A stretch of 64,000 nucleotides of DNA from the NCBI GenBank assembly GCA_017625435.1, contig JAGAKX010000051.1:1-64000 (forward strand), written 5' to 3'. Positions 7,603 through 17,137 of the stretch are shown here, piece after piece. Source of the DNA: Clostridia bacterium. Its GTDB lineage: Bacteria > Bacillota > Clostridia > Oscillospirales > Acutalibacteraceae. A model generated the notes under the pieces. The model did not search any database and was not told the origin of the DNA. It was given only the letters and a program-made list of their open reading frames with translations. How positions within the stretch are numbered: position 1 is the stretch's first letter; the number at the start of each line of letters is the position of its first letter. The position numbers and the translations under genes were made by a program.

Positions 7603-8226
7603 ATGCCTAAAATTGACGTATTAAATATGGCTGGCGCAAAGGTATCCGAGCTTGAGCTTTGTGAAAGCATTTTCGCTATCGAGCCCAACGCATCTGCAAT
7701 GCACATCGCAGTTGTAAATTACCTCGCAAATCAGCGTCAGGGTACACAGTCCACCCTCACTCGTTCTGAAGTATCCGGTGGCGGTAAGAAGCCCTGGAGA
7801 CAGAAGGGAACCGGTCGTGCAAGACAGGGTTCAACAAGAGCTCCCCAGTGGTACCACGGCGGTATCGCACACGGCCCCAAGCCCCGCAGCTACAGATTTG
7901 AAATCAACAAGAAGGTTAAGAGACTTGCTCTCAAGTCCGCTCTTTCTTCTAAGGTTGCAGCAAGCGAAATGATCGTTCTCGACGAGCTTACACTTGCAGC
8001 TATCAAGACAAAGGAAGTTGTTAATGTTCTCACAGCTGTTAAGGCAGCCAAGAAGACACTTATCGTTCTTCCCGAAAAGAATGATGTTATCTATCGCAGC
8101 GCTCGTAACATCGAAGGTGTAAACGTTACATTCGTTAACACTCTCAATGTTTATGACATCCTTAACTGCGACAGCATCGTAGTTCTCAAGGATGCAGTAG
8201 CAAAGATTGAGGAGGTTTATGCATAA
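7603..8226 (+). CDS. rplD: 50S ribosomal protein L4
   Basis: A 207-residue L4. The extended loop that lines the exit tunnel is clear at about residues 45-95 (GGGKKPWRQKGTGRARQGS, then PQWYHGGIAHGPKPRSY). In gamma-proteobacteria L4 represses its own operon by binding the S10 leader; the long folded leader at 6228-6544 makes a similar loop possible here but this is not shown. Its stop codon overlaps the rplW start by one base (TAATG), so the two are translationally coupled. Confidence 0.98.
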   Translation: MPKIDVLNMAGAKVSELELCESIFAIEPNASAMHIAVVNYLANQRQGTQSTLTRSEVSGGGKKPWRQKGTGRARQGSTRAPQWYHGGIAHGPKPRSYRFEINKKVKRLALKSALSSKVAASEMIVLDELTLAAIKTKEVVNVLTAVKAAKKTLIVLPEKNDVIYRSARNIEGVNVTFVNTLNVYDILNCDSIVVLKDAVAKIEEVYA

Positions 8227-8522
8227 TGAGTAAGTTTGCACAGGATATAATCCTCAAGCCCGTAGTTACAGAAGAAAGTATGCTCGGCACAGCTGAAAAG
8301 AAGTACACTTTCGTAGTTGCTAAGGATGCTAACAAAATCGAAATCGCAAAAGCAGTTGAAGAGCTTTTCGGCGTAAAGGTTGACAAGGTCAACACAATGA
8401 ATGTTCGTGGTCATTTCCGCCGTTACGGCCGTTTCGAAGGCTACAAGCCCTCATGGAAAAAGGCAATCGTAACACTTACAGAAGACTCCAAGACAATCGA
8501 GTTCTTTGACGGTATGTTCTAA
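8226..8522 (+). CDS. rplW: 50S ribosomal protein L23
   Basis: A 98-residue L23 with the family pattern DIILKPVVTEES near the N-terminus and the VNTMNVRGHFRRYGRFEGYKPSWKKAIVTL region. It sits at the polypeptide exit site and docks signal recognition particle and trigger factor. It overlaps rplD by one base. Confidence 0.97.
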   Translation: MSKFAQDIILKPVVTEESMLGTAEKKYTFVVAKDANKIEIAKAVEELFGVKVDKVNTMNVRGHFRRYGRFEGYKPSWKKAIVTLTEDSKTIEFFDGMF

Positions 8523-8528
8523 TAGACC

Positions 8529-8576
8529 TTCCGGACAGCGATGTATGGTTTAGCCAGGCCGCTAAACTCTCCGGAA
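8529..8576 (+). other. Two-tier stem-loop between rplW and rplB
   Basis: An outer stem TTCCGGA (8529-8535) with TCCGGAA (8570-8576) encloses an inner stem GTTTAG (8548-8553) with CTAAAC (8562-8567). It fills half of the unusually wide 99-bp gap and has no U tract. A processing or regulatory element is possible. Confidence 0.5.
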
Positions 8577-8621
8577 TTCGGACACAATTTTTTCAATAAT
8601 ATGAAAGGCGTGTGAAATCAA

Positions 8622-9455
8622 ATGGCTATAAAAGTCTATAAGCCGACAACAAACGGTCGCCGTAACATGTCAACAATCGACTACTCACAGTTGTCTAAGG
8701 TTGCTCCTGAAAGAAGCCTCCTTGAGTCCCTCAAGAAGACATCAGGCAGAAACAGCTACGGCAGAATCACCGTTCGTCATCACGGCGGCGGTAACCGTCA
8801 GAAGTACAGAATCATCGACTTCAAGAGAAACAAGACAGATGTACCCGCAACTGTTCTTACACTTGAATATGATCCCAACCGTTCAGCATTTATTGCACTC
8901 ATCCAGTATGAGGACGGTGTAAAGAATTACATTATCGCTCCCTCAGGCCTCAAGGTAGGCGACACTGTTGTTTCCGGTGCAACAGCAGACATCAAGGTTG
9001 GTAATGCTCTTCCTCTTGTGAACATCCCCACAGGTACTTTTGTTCACAACGTAGAACTTTATCCCGGCCGCGGCGGTCAGCTTGCAAGAAGCGCAGGTAA
9101 CGCAGCACAGCTTATGGCTAAGGAAGGAAAGTATGCTCTCCTTCGTCTTCCCTCAGGCGAGCTTCGTAACGTTCCCGCTGACTGTATGGCAACAATCGGT
9201 ACAGTAAGCAACGAAGATCACCTCAACGTTAAGGTTGGTAAGGCAGGTCGTACACGTCACATGGGCGTACGTCCCACAGTCCGCGGTTCAGTTATGAACC
9301 CCTGTGATCACCCCCACGGTGGTGGTGAAGGTAAGTCACCCATCGGCCGTCCCGGTCCTGTTACTCCCTGGGGCAAGCCTGCTCTCGGTTATAAGACTCG
9401 TGCAAAGCATAAGCAGTCCGATAAGCTTATCGTAAGACGCGCTAATGCTAAATAA
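8622..9455 (+). CDS. rplB: 50S ribosomal protein L2
   Basis: A 277-residue L2, the usual length. The conserved C-terminal block around the histidine needed for peptidyl transferase activity is present ([20 protein letters not shown]). L2 binds 23S rRNA domain IV and bridges the subunits. It begins after a 99-bp gap with a stem-loop and has an AAAGGCG-type site upstream. Confidence 0.98.
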   Translation: MAIKVYKPTTNGRRNMSTIDYSQLSKVAPERSLLESLKKTSGRNSYGRITVRHHGGGNRQKYRIIDFKRNKTDVPATVLTLEYDPNRSAFIALIQYEDGVKNYIIAPSGLKVGDTVVSGATADIKVGNALPLVNIPTGTFVHNVELYPGRGGQLARSAGNAAQLMAKEGKYALLRLPSGELRNVPADCMATIGTVSNEDHLNVKVGKAGRTRHMGVRPTVRGSVMNPCDHPHGGGEGKSPIGRPGPVTPWGKPALGYKTRAKHKQSDKLIVRRANAK

Positions 9456-9475
9456 ACGGAAAGGAGCAATAAATA

Positions 9476-9757
9476 ATGGGCAGAAGTACTAAAAAGGGAC
9501 CTTTCGTGCAGCCTAAGCTTCTCGAAAGAGTCATCAAAATGAACGAAAACGGCGAAAAAATCGTCCTTAAGACTTGGAGCCGCAGCTCCACAATCTTCCC
9601 TGAGTTTGTTGGTCACACCTTTGCCGTACATGACGGACGTAAGCACGTTCCCGTATATGTAACAGAAGATATGGTTGGTCACAAATTAGGTGAGTTCGCT
9701 CCTACAAGAACCTTCAAGGGTCATGCAGGATCAAAGACATCAAATAACGGTAAATAA
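9476..9757 (+). CDS. rpsS: 30S ribosomal protein S19
   Basis: A 93-residue S19 starting [19 protein letters not shown] with the conserved [30 protein letters not shown] core. It is a head protein that contacts S13 and the decoding region. GGAAAGGAG precedes the ATG; rplV follows after 19 bp. Confidence 0.98.
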   Translation: MGRSTKKGPFVQPKLLERVIKMNENGEKIVLKTWSRSSTIFPEFVGHTFAVHDGRKHVPVYVTEDMVGHKLGEFAPTRTFKGHAGSKTSNNGK

Positions 9758-9776
9758 GCCGAAAGGAGTGTAAACA

Positions 9777-10112
9777 ATGGAAGCAAGAGCAAAAGCGACT
9801 TTTGAGCGTATAGCTCCCCGTAAGGTTAAGATCGTTCTCGACCTTATCAGAAACAAGCCCGCTGACGAAGCTATGGCAATCCTTAAGTTCACACCCAAGG
9901 CTGCGTGTGAACCCGTTGCAAAGCTTCTTAAGTCCGCAGTAGCAAATGCGGAAAACAATTTCGATATGGATGTCACAAGACTTTATGTTGCTGAATGTTC
10001 AGTTTCTCAGGGTCCCACTCTCAAGAGAATCAGACCCAGAGCACACGGCAGAGCTTACAGAATCAACAAGAAGACATCTCACATTAACCTTGTTCTCAAG
10101 GAAATGGAATAA
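9777..10112 (+). CDS. rplV: 50S ribosomal protein L22
   Basis: A 111-residue L22 with the beta-hairpin that reaches into the exit tunnel ([20 protein letters not shown], then NKKTSHI). Changes in this loop give macrolide resistance in other bacteria; the visible residues look ordinary. GAAAGGAG site upstream; rpsC follows after 21 bp. Confidence 0.97.
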   Translation: MEARAKATFERIAPRKVKIVLDLIRNKPADEAMAILKFTPKAACEPVAKLLKSAVANAENNFDMDVTRLYVAECSVSQGPTLKRIRPRAHGRAYRINKKTSHINLVLKEME

Positions 10113-10133
10113 TCGGGGAGGAGGAATTAAACA

Positions 10134-10805
10134 ATGGGACAGAAAATTAATCCTACCGGTTTAAGAATCGGTGTCATTAAGGATTGGGAATCTCGCTGGT
10201 ATGCAGGTAAGTCAACCTTCGGTGATACTCTTGTAGCTGACTACAACGTTCGTGAGTATCTCCTCAACGCACTTAACTCCGCAGGTGTTCCCAAAATTGA
10301 AATTGAACGCGACCCCAAGAGAGTTCGTATCAATATCCATTGCGCAAAGCCCGGTATGGTTATCGGTAAGGGCGGCGCAGAAATCGAAAAGATTAAGGCA
10401 ACTTGCAAGAAGATGCTTGGCGAAGGCAAGGATGTTTTCATCAACATCATCGAAATCAAGCAGCCTGACCTCAATTCTCAGCTTGTAGCAGAAAAGATTG
10501 CTATGCAGCTTGAAAAGAGAGTTTCCTTCCGCCGTGCAGTTAAGCAGGCAATCGGCAGCACAATGAGACTTGGTGCAGCAGGTATCAAGATTCAGTGCAG
10601 CGGCAGACTCGGCGGTGCTGAAATCGCTCGTTCCGAGACATACAAGGAAGGAACAATTCCGCTTCAGACAATCAGAGCCGACATCGACTACGGCTTTGCA
10701 GAAGCTAAGACAACTTACGGCCGTATCGGCGTTAAGATTTGGATTTACAAAGGCGAAGTTCTTCACGAAACCGCCACTAAGAAAAGAAGAGACAGGAGGG
10801 CTTAA
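10134..10805 (+). CDS. rpsC: 30S ribosomal protein S3
   Basis: A 223-residue S3 starting [20 protein letters not shown]. It has the type II KH domain with [15 protein letters not shown] and the C-terminal S3 domain ([20 protein letters not shown]). It lies at the mRNA entry channel. GGGGAGGAGG upstream; only 2 bp separate it from rplP. Confidence 0.98.
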   Translation: MGQKINPTGLRIGVIKDWESRWYAGKSTFGDTLVADYNVREYLLNALNSAGVPKIEIERDPKRVRINIHCAKPGMVIGKGGAEIEKIKATCKKMLGEGKDVFINIIEIKQPDLNSQLVAEKIAMQLEKRVSFRRAVKQAIGSTMRLGAAGIKIQCSGRLGGAEIARSETYKEGTIPLQTIRADIDYGFAEAKTTYGRIGVKIWIYKGEVLHETATKKRRDRRA

Positions 10806-10807
10806 AA

Positions 10808-11233
10808 ATGTTATTGCCTAAGCGCGTTAAATACCGCAGACAGCAGAGAGGTCGCCTTAAGGGCGCTGCACATCGTGGCAATATGGTTACTTACGGCAAC
10901 TTTGGCCTTGTAGCACTTGAGCCCGCATGGATCACCTCAAATCAGATTGAAGCAGCCCGTATCGCTATGACAAGATACATCAAGCGTGGCGGTCAGGTTT
11001 GGATCAAGATTTTCCCCGACAAGCCCATTACAGAGAAGCCCGCTGAAACCCGAATGGGTTCAGGTAAGGGTTCACCTGAATACTGGGTAGCAGTAGTTAA
11101 GCCCGGCAGAGTTATGTTTGAAATCGCCGGTGTTGAAGAGAATGTAGCAAGAGAAGCTATGCGTCTTGCTGCAAACAAACTTCCCATCAAGTGTAAGTTT
11201 GTAACTAAAGAAGAACAGGGTGGTGAGTCATAA
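10808..11233 (+). CDS. rplP: 50S ribosomal protein L16
   Basis: A 141-residue L16 starting [19 protein letters not shown], with the conserved [20 protein letters not shown] block that reaches toward the A-site tRNA. Its stop overlaps the rpmC ATG by one base (TAATG). Confidence 0.98.
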   Translation: MLLPKRVKYRRQQRGRLKGAAHRGNMVTYGNFGLVALEPAWITSNQIEAARIAMTRYIKRGGQVWIKIFPDKPITEKPAETRMGSGKGSPEYWVAVVKPGRVMFEIAGVEENVAREAMRLAANKLPIKCKFVTKEEQGGES

Positions 11234-11436
11234 TGAAAGCCAGTGAAATCAGAAAGATGTCCGCTGCGGAGTTGGATGCTAAGCTCCTTGAACTTAAGGA
11301 TGAACTTTTTAAGCTGCGCTTCCAGCAGGCCATCAACCAGCTCGATAACCCCATGCGTATCAGCGCCGTTAAGAAGGACATCGCAAGAGTACTCACAGTA
11401 CTGAGAGACGTTGAACTTCACGGTAAGGATGCATAA
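11233..11436 (+). CDS. rpmC: 50S ribosomal protein L29
   Basis: A 67-residue L29 with the two-helix pattern (EIRKMSAAELDAKLLELKDELFKLRFQQA, then NPMRISAVKKDIARVLTVLRD). It sits beside L23 at the exit site. It overlaps rplP by one base and is 18 bp from rpsQ. Confidence 0.97.
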   Translation: MKASEIRKMSAAELDAKLLELKDELFKLRFQQAINQLDNPMRISAVKKDIARVLTVLRDVELHGKDA

Positions 11437-11454
11437 GACAGGGAGGACGCAGTT

Positions 11455-11709
11455 ATGGAAAGAAATTTAAGAAAGACCCGTGTCGGCATTGTTACAAGTG
11501 ACAAGATGGATAAGACCGTTGTTGTTTCCGTTAAGGACAAGGTAAGACATCCTCTTTACAAGAAGATTGTTAACCACACAATCAAGCTTAAGGCTCACGA
11601 CGAAAAGAACGAATGCGGCATCGGTGACCGTGTATTACTGATGGAAACCCGTCCTCTTTCCAAGGATAAGAGATGGCGTGTGGTTGAAATCATCGAGAAA
11701 GCTAAATAA
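11455..11709 (+). CDS. rpsQ: 30S ribosomal protein S17
   Basis: An 84-residue S17 with the OB-fold signature ([20 protein letters not shown], then [19 protein letters not shown]). It is a primary 16S rRNA binder. GGGAGG upstream; rplN follows after 12 bp. Confidence 0.98.
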   Translation: MERNLRKTRVGIVTSDKMDKTVVVSVKDKVRHPLYKKIVNHTIKLKAHDEKNECGIGDRVLLMETRPLSKDKRWRVVEIIEKAK

Positions 11710-11721
11710 GGAGGCACATTC

Positions 11722-12090
11722 ATGATTCAGCAGCAGACTTTACTTAAAGTCGCCGATAATACCGGTGCTAAGGAGCTTATGTGCATCCGTGTACTCGGTG
11801 GTACTGGCAGAAAGTATGCCAATATCGGTGATGTTATAGTTGCTTCTGTTAAGAAGGCAACACCCGGCGGCGTTGTTAAGAAGGGTGACGTTGTAAAGGC
11901 AGTTGTAGTACGTTCCGCTAAGGGCGTAAGAAGAGAAGACGGCACTTACATCCGCTTTGATGAAAACGCAGCAGTTATTATTAAGGAAGATAAGAACCCC
12001 AAGGGTACCCGTATCTTCGGACCGGTAGCAAGAGAGCTTCGTGATAAGGATTACACCAAAATCCTCAGCCTCGCTCCCGAAGTACTTTAA
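11722..12090 (+). CDS. rplN: 50S ribosomal protein L14
   Basis: A 122-residue L14, the standard length, starting [20 protein letters not shown] and ending in a conserved [24 protein letters not shown] tail. It forms intersubunit bridges and is the docking site for ribosome silencing factor RsfS. AAGGAGG upstream. Confidence 0.98.
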   Translation: MIQQQTLLKVADNTGAKELMCIRVLGGTGRKYANIGDVIVASVKKATPGGVVKKGDVVKAVVVRSAKGVRREDGTYIRFDENAAVIIKEDKNPKGTRIFGPVARELRDKDYTKILSLAPEVL

Positions 12091-12105
12091 TAGGAGGAGC
12101 GTACA

Positions 12106-12429
12106 ATGAGTAAGAAAGTTCATGTTAAAACCGGCGATACCGTTATGGTTATCAACGGCAAGGACAGAGGCAAGACCGGTAAGGTTATGCAGGTTTCTCC
12201 TTCCGAGGGTAAGGTAATCGTTGAAGGTATCAACGTTGTATCAAAGCATGTTAAGCCCAGAAAGATGGGCGAAGCAGGCGGCATCATCAAGGCTGAAAGC
12301 GCTCTTTACGCTGACAAGGTACAGCTCGTTTGCCCCAAGTGCGGCAAGGCTGTAAGAGTAGGCCACGTAATCAATGATGCAGGTAAGAAAGTTCGCGTTT
12401 GCAAGAAATGCGGCGCACACATTGAGTAA
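12106..12429 (+). CDS. rplX: 50S ribosomal protein L24, zinc-binding form
   Basis: A 107-residue L24 with the N-terminal KOW motif ([20 protein letters not shown]). The C-terminus carries two CPKCGK/CKKCGA pairs that would bind one zinc ion, a form found in many Clostridia but not in E. coli. L24 starts large-subunit assembly. TAGGAGG upstream; rplE follows after 20 bp. Confidence 0.98.
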   Translation: MSKKVHVKTGDTVMVINGKDRGKTGKVMQVSPSEGKVIVEGINVVSKHVKPRKMGEAGGIIKAESALYADKVQLVCPKCGKAVRVGHVINDAGKKVRVCKKCGAHIE

Positions 12430-12449
12430 TTAAGGGAGGACAACAAAAA

Positions 12450-12989
12450 ATGGCAAGACTTAAGACAATGTATACTGCTGACGTTGCTCCCGCACTCATG
12501 AAGAAATTCAACTACAAGAGTGTTATGCAGATTCCCAAGATTGATAAGATTGTTATCAATGTTGGCTGCGGTGAAGCACGTGATAACCCCAAGGCAGTTG
12601 ACGCTATCGTAGGCGATATCGGTAAGATCACCGGTCAGAAGCCCGTAGTTTGCCTTGCAAAGAAATCAGTCGCTAACTTTAAGCTTCGTGAAGGTATGCC
12701 CAACGGTGTTAAAGTTACTCTCAGAGGCGAAAGAATGTATGAGTTCCTTGACAGACTCTTCAATCTCGCTCTTCCCAGAGTTCGTGACTTCAGAGGCATT
12801 AACCCCAACTCCTTCGACGGCAGAGGTAACTACTCTCTCGGCGTTAAGGAACAGCTCATTTTCCCCGAAATCGAATATGACAAGATCGACAAGGTTCGCG
12901 GTATGGACATCTGTATTGTTACAACTGCAAACACTGATGAAGAAGCAAGAGAGCTCCTCACCCTTATGGGCGCTCCCTTCGCAAAATAA
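12450..12989 (+). CDS. rplE: 50S ribosomal protein L5
   Basis: A 179-residue L5 with the [20 protein letters not shown] block and the [16 protein letters not shown] region. It carries 5S rRNA and contacts the P-site tRNA elbow and S13. AGGGAGG upstream; rpsN follows after 13 bp. Confidence 0.98.
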   Translation: MARLKTMYTADVAPALMKKFNYKSVMQIPKIDKIVINVGCGEARDNPKAVDAIVGDIGKITGQKPVVCLAKKSVANFKLREGMPNGVKVTLRGERMYEFLDRLFNLALPRVRDFRGINPNSFDGRGNYSLGVKEQLIFPEIEYDKIDKVRGMDICIVTTANTDEEARELLTLMGAPFAK

Positions 12990-13002
12990 GGAGGGGTAAG
13001 AA

Positions 13003-13188
13003 ATGGCAAAGACATCAATGAAAGTTAAGCAGGCAAGACCTGCAAAGTATTCAACCAGAGCTTATAACAGATGCAAGATTTGCGGAAGACCCCACGCTTA
13101 TTTGCGTAAGTACGGTGTATGCCGTATCTGCTTCAGAGAACTTGCACATGCCGGTCAGATTCCCGGTGTTAAGAAAGCTAGCTGGTAA
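13003..13188 (+). CDS. rpsN: 30S ribosomal protein S14, type Z (zinc)
   Basis: A 61-residue short S14 with the four zinc ligands in C-x2-C...C-x2-C ([20 protein letters not shown]). This is the zinc form, as usual for the spc operon of Firmicutes. It belongs to the head of the small subunit. AAGGAGGGG upstream. Confidence 0.98.
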   Translation: MAKTSMKVKQARPAKYSTRAYNRCKICGRPHAYLRKYGVCRICFRELAHAGQIPGVKKASW

Positions 13189-13218
13189 TTAAGCTTAAAG
13201 CAAAAGGAGGTTTACGGT

Positions 13219-13617
13219 ATGCAGATTACCGATCCCATCGCTGATATGCTTACAAGAATAAGAAACGCTAATTCTGCTAAGCATGACACAGTTTCTGTTC
13301 CTGCTTCTAACATGAAGAAGGCTATTGCTCAGATTCTTGTGGACGAGGGTTATATAAAGAGTTTCAAGGTAATTGAGGACGGCAAGCAGGGCGTTATCGA
13401 AATCGCTCTCAAGTACGGCCCCAACAAGAGCCAGGTTCTTCTTGGCTTACGCAGAGTTTCCAAGCCCGGTCTGCGTATATACACAGATTGCGAGAATATG
13501 CCCAAGGTTATGAAAGGCCTCGGCATTGCAATTCTCTCAACTTCCAAGGGCGTTATGACAGATAAGGATGCACGCAAAGCTAACGTAGGCGGCGAAGTCC
13601 TTGCATTTATTTGGTAA
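13219..13617 (+). CDS. rpsH: 30S ribosomal protein S8
   Basis: A 132-residue S8 starting [18 protein letters not shown] and ending with the conserved [21 protein letters not shown]8 is a primary 16S rRNA binder of the platform and, in E. coli, the translational repressor of the spc operon. An AAAGGAGG site lies upstream. Confidence 0.98.
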   Translation: MQITDPIADMLTRIRNANSAKHDTVSVPASNMKKAIAQILVDEGYIKSFKVIEDGKQGVIEIALKYGPNKSQVLLGLRRVSKPGLRIYTDCENMPKVMKGLGIAILSTSKGVMTDKDARKANVGGEVLAFIW

Positions 13618-13630
13618 GGAGGAACAAGGG

Positions 13631-14176
13631 ATGTCACGTATAGGCAGATTACCCATTACTGTTCCGGCCGGTGTTGACGTTAAGATTGACGGCAACAATG
13701 TAACCGTAAAAGGTGCAAAAGGCACACTTACCGGAACATTCAACAGCAATATGACAGTTACTCTTGACGGCGGCGTTGTTACTGTTACACGTCCCAACGA
13801 CCAGAAGGAAAACAGAGCTCTTCACGGTCTTACAAGAACACTTATTGCTAATATGATCGAAGGCGTTTCAAACGGCTTCAAGAAAGAGCTCGAAATCGTT
13901 GGTATCGGTTACCGTTGTGCTCTTCAGGGCAAGGATCTTGTTCTCAACGTTGGTTATTCACACCAGGTTGTAATGACTCCTCCCGAAGGTGTTACAGTTG
14001 AGGTTCCCGGCCCCAACAAAATCATTGTAAATGGCTACGACAAGCAGAAGGTTGGCCAGTTTGCAGCAGAGGTCAGAGGCGTTCGTCCTCCCGAACCCTA
14101 CAAGGGCAAGGGCATCAAGAATGTTGATGAAGTTGTTCGCCGTAAAGAAGGTAAAGCCGGTAAGGGCGGCAAATAA
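13631..14176 (+). CDS. rplF: 50S ribosomal protein L6
   Basis: A 181-residue L6. The ATG at 13631 gives the typical start [17 protein letters not shown] and follows AAGGAGG; a longer in-frame start at 13601 lies inside rpsH and is unlikely. The conserved C-terminal block [16 protein letters not shown] is present. It lies near the sarcin-ricin loop. Confidence 0.98.
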   Translation: MSRIGRLPITVPAGVDVKIDGNNVTVKGAKGTLTGTFNSNMTVTLDGGVVTVTRPNDQKENRALHGLTRTLIANMIEGVSNGFKKELEIVGIGYRCALQGKDLVLNVGYSHQVVMTPPEGVTVEVPGPNKIIVNGYDKQKVGQFAAEVRGVRPPEPYKGKGIKNVDEVVRRKEGKAGKGGK

Positions 14177-14194
14177 TAACAGGAGGATACTTTT

Positions 14195-14554
14195 ATGGTT
14201 AACAGACCTAACACAGCAAAGGCAAGACAGGCTCGTCATAAGAGAGTTCGTGGCAAGATCCACGGCACTGCCGAGTGTCCTCGCCTCAATGTTTTCCGCT
14301 CACTCAAGCACATCTATGCTCAGCTTATTGATGACGATAAGGGTGTAACACTCGTAAGTGCTTCAACTGCTGAAAAGGATTTCACAGAGTACGGCGGAAA
14401 CGTAGAAGCCGCAAAGAAAGTCGGCTTAGCATTAGCTCAGAGAGCTGCGGAAAAGAATATCGACGTATGTGTATTCGACCGTGGCGGTTACATTTATCAC
14501 GGCCGTGTCCAGGGCTTGGCCGAAGGCGCCCGTGAGGGTGGCCTCAAGTTCTAA
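14195..14554 (+). CDS. rplR: 50S ribosomal protein L18
   Basis: A 119-residue L18 starting [22 protein letters not shown], with the C-terminal [20 protein letters not shown] block. It binds 5S rRNA with L5. AGGAGG upstream; rpsE follows after 17 bp. Confidence 0.98.
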   Translation: MVNRPNTAKARQARHKRVRGKIHGTAECPRLNVFRSLKHIYAQLIDDDKGVTLVSASTAEKDFTEYGGNVEAAKKVGLALAQRAAEKNIDVCVFDRGGYIYHGRVQGLAEGAREGGLKF

Positions 14555-14571
14555 TGAAGGAGGAATGACTT

Positions 14572-15075
14572 TTGGCTAAGTTTGAAACACAGAAAGAAAA
14601 CGAGCTTCAGGAGAGAGTTGTTGCTATCAACCGTGTATCAAAGACTGTTAAGGGTGGTCGTATCTACAAGTTCGCTGCTCTCGTAGTTGTTGGTGACGGA
14701 AACGGCACAATCGGCTTCGGTCTCGGTAAGTCCGGTGAAGTTCCGGATGCTATCCGCAAGGGTATTGAAGATGCTAAAAAGAACCTTATGAAGGTTTCTC
14801 TCAGAGGCACTACTATTCCTCATGAGATTATCGGTAAGTTCGGCGCAGGTGTAGTTCTTCTTAAGCCTGCAGCACCCGGTACCGGTGTTATCGCCGGCGG
14901 TCCCGTTCGTGCAGTTGTTGAAACTGTAGGTATCAAGGACATCAGAACAAAGGCTCTTCGTTCAAACAACCCCTGCAACGTAGTAAGAGCAACACTTAAC
15001 GGACTTTCCCTTCTTCGTAACGCTGACGAGGTTGCAGCAGTAAGAGGAAAGACAGTTAAGGAAATTTTAGGATAA
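14572..15075 (+). CDS. rpsE: 30S ribosomal protein S5 (TTG start)
   Basis: A 167-residue S5 with the dsRNA-binding fold and the loop region [20 protein letters not shown], and the conserved [13 protein letters not shown] block. It takes part in decoding accuracy. The start is TTG at 14572, with AAGGAGG exactly 8 bp before it; a nearby ATG at 14565 is out of frame and gives only four codons. A TTG start on a highly expressed ribosomal gene is notable. Confidence 0.95.
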   Translation: MAKFETQKENELQERVVAINRVSKTVKGGRIYKFAALVVVGDGNGTIGFGLGKSGEVPDAIRKGIEDAKKNLMKVSLRGTTIPHEIIGKFGAGVVLLKPAAPGTGVIAGGPVRAVVETVGIKDIRTKALRSNNPCNVVRATLNGLSLLRNADEVAAVRGKTVKEILG

Positions 15076-15089
15076 GGAGTGAAGTACTA

Positions 15090-15269
15090 ATGGCAGATAT
15101 CAAGGTTAAGCTCGTAAAGAGCCTTATCGGTTGCAAGAAAGACCAGATTGCCACAGCACAGTCACTCGGTCTTCGTAAGATTGGCGACGTTTCGGTTCAG
15201 CCCGACAACGCTCAGACCAAAGGTAAGGTAAACAAAATCGGTTTCCTTCTCGAAGTTACTGAAGCTTAA
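15090..15269 (+). CDS. rpmD: 50S ribosomal protein L30
   Basis: A 59-residue L30 translated directly from the sequence: it starts [20 protein letters not shown] and continues with the conserved T-A-x-x-L-G-L-R-K-I block, ending in [16 protein letters not shown] lies upstream. Its position between rpsE and rplO is the standard one. Confidence 0.96.
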   Translation: MADIKVKLVKSLIGCKKDQIATAQSLGLRKIGDVSVQPDNAQTKGKVNKIGFLLEVTEA

Positions 15270-15291
15270 GAGCAGAAAGGATGCTTAAATT

Positions 15292-15738
15292 ATGAAAATT
15301 CACGAGTTATCGCCTGCTCCCGGTTCAAACAGACCGGTTAAGCGTATAGGCAGAGGACCCGCTTCCGGTCAGGGTAAGACAGCCGGTAAGGGTCACAAGG
15401 GTCAGAAGGCAAGAGCCGGCCGCGGTATGAACCCCGGTTTCGAAGGCGGTCAGATGCCCTTACAGAGAAGACTCCCCAAGAGAGGCTTCAATAACATCTT
15501 CGCAAAGGAAATTGCTATCGTAAACGTTGCAGCTCTTGATGCAGCATTTGATAACGGTGCAGTAGTTGATGCTGCAGCTCTTATCGAAAAGGGTCTTGTA
15601 AAGAAAGAACTCGACGGTATCAAAGTCCTTGCACACGGTGAGCTCACAAAGAAGCTTACAGTTAAGGCACACGCCTTTTCCGCAGAAGCAAAAGCTAAGA
15701 TCGAAGCAGCAGGCGGCACAGCCGAAGTTATTGAATAA
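15292..15738 (+). CDS. rplO: 50S ribosomal protein L15
   Basis: A 148-residue L15 with the Gly/Arg/Lys-rich extension ([38 protein letters not shown]) that penetrates the large subunit. It is a late assembly protein. GAAAGGATG upstream; secY follows after 54 bp. Confidence 0.98.
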   Translation: MKIHELSPAPGSNRPVKRIGRGPASGQGKTAGKGHKGQKARAGRGMNPGFEGGQMPLQRRLPKRGFNNIFAKEIAIVNVAALDAAFDNGAVVDAAALIEKGLVKKELDGIKVLAHGELTKKLTVKAHAFSAEAKAKIEAAGGTAEVIE

Positions 15739-15792
15739 TAACAACTGTCTGAGATTTAACTTTTAACGGAAAAGGAAGGAGCGTGTTTTACA

Positions 15793-17121
15793 ATGATTAA
15801 AACAATGGTCAACGCATGGAAGATTGCTGATCTGCGTAAAAAGATTCTTTACACAGTATTCATCCTCTTCCTGTTCAGATTAGGTTGCGCTATACCTGTT
15901 CCTTTCATTAACATCGTTAGTGAAAACGGACTCGTTGGTGACAACACCGGCACATTCCTCAACTATCTTTCAATGATGACCGGTGAAGCATTTAACTATG
16001 GACGTGTTTTTGCATTAGGTATTACACCCTACATTAACTCCTCCATTATCCTTCAGCTTCTTGCTGTTGCTATCCCCGCTCTTGAAAAGCTTTCTCACGA
16101 TGAGGAAGGCCGTAAAAAGATGGCAGCTATCACTCGTTATGTAACAATCGGTCTTGCAGTCCTTCAGGGTATTGCTTACTATGTTTACATCTGGAGTCAG
16201 GGCATGCTTACTCCCGGTGCTGACGGCAAGGCTTACACAGGCTTCGGAGCTTTCTTCCAGGGTCTTGTAATCGTTTCCGTGCTTACAGCCGGTTCTGCAC
16301 TTGTAATGTGGCTCGGCGAACAGATTAATGATAAGGGTATCGGTAACGGTATTTCTCTTATCCTTTTCGCAGGTATCGTTTCTCGTGTACCCGCTATCAT
16401 CTATCAGATGATAATGGCTGTATGGCGTTCGGGTGAATGGTATTATCTCATTGCTCCCTTAGCATTTATAAGCCTTCTTGCTATGATCGTTTATATTTGC
16501 TTTATGGATGGTGCTGAACGTAAGATTCCCGTTCAGTACGCAAAGAAAGTTGTAGGCCGTAAGATGTACGGCGGACAGAGCTCCAACATTCCGATTAAGG
16601 TTAATATGTCCGGTGTTCTTCCCGTTATCTTCGCAAGCTCAATCCTTTCTCTTCCTCCCACGATTGAAATGTTTATTGAAAATAAGCTTACAGAAAATTC
16701 TTTCTGGCACACATTCTTCGGTTGGTTCAAGGCAGACCATTGGGTTTACGGCATTATCTACTTCTTACTTATAATCTTCTTCGCATACTTCTATTCATCA
16801 ATTCAGTATAATCCCGTTGATATGGCTAACAACCTTGCAAAGAATTCCGGTATGATTCCCGGTATCCGTTCAGGTAAGCCTACTGCAGAATACATTGCTA
16901 AGATTATCAGCAGAATGGTTCTTCTCGGTGCACTTATGCTGAGTGTGTGCGCACTTTTCCCCATCCTCTTCGCTCAGATCACGACAGCTGTCGGCTACGG
17001 CGACATCGACGTTTCAATCGGCGGTACATCAATCATAATTCTTGTTGGTGTTGCTCTTGAAACTGTTGCTCAGATTGAGAGCCAGATGATGATGCGTCAC
17101 TACAAGGGCTTCCTTGATTAA
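15793..17121 (+). CDS. secY: Preprotein translocase subunit SecY
   Basis: Core channel of the Sec translocase, 442 residues with ten predicted membrane segments. The first segment begins near residue 15 (LRKKILYTVFILFLFRLG). Conserved signatures include GITPYINSSIILQLLAVAIP (plug and TM2 region), GNGISLILFAGIVSRVP, the C4 loop (DGAERKIPVQYAKKVVGRKM) that meets SecA, and the C5 loop with GMIPGIRSGKPTAEYI. It lies in the spc operon between rplO and adk. All signal-peptide proteins in this window would depend on it. Confidence 0.98.
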   Translation: MIKTMVNAWKIADLRKKILYTVFILFLFRLGCAIPVPFINIVSENGLVGDNTGTFLNYLSMMTGEAFNYGRVFALGITPYINSSIILQLLAVAIPALEKLSHDEEGRKKMAAITRYVTIGLAVLQGIAYYVYIWSQGMLTPGADGKAYTGFGAFFQGLVIVSVLTAGSALVMWLGEQINDKGIGNGISLILFAGIVSRVPAIIYQMIMAVWRSGEWYYLIAPLAFISLLAMIVYICFMDGAERKIPVQYAKKVVGRKMYGGQSSNIPIKVNMSGVLPVIFASSILSLPPTIEMFIENKLTENSFWHTFFGWFKADHWVYGIIYFLLIIFFAYFYSSIQYNPVDMANNLAKNSGMIPGIRSGKPTAEYIAKIISRMVLLGALMLSVCALFPILFAQITTAVGYGDIDVSIGGTSIIILVGVALETVAQIESQMMMRHYKGFLD

Positions 17122-17137
17122 TAAGGAGGACAGACCG

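Noticed and set aside
13601..13630. Upstream start for rplF at 13601
   Set aside because: It lies within rpsH and includes the Shine-Dalgarno sequence; MSRIGRLPI at 13631 is the universal L6 start.
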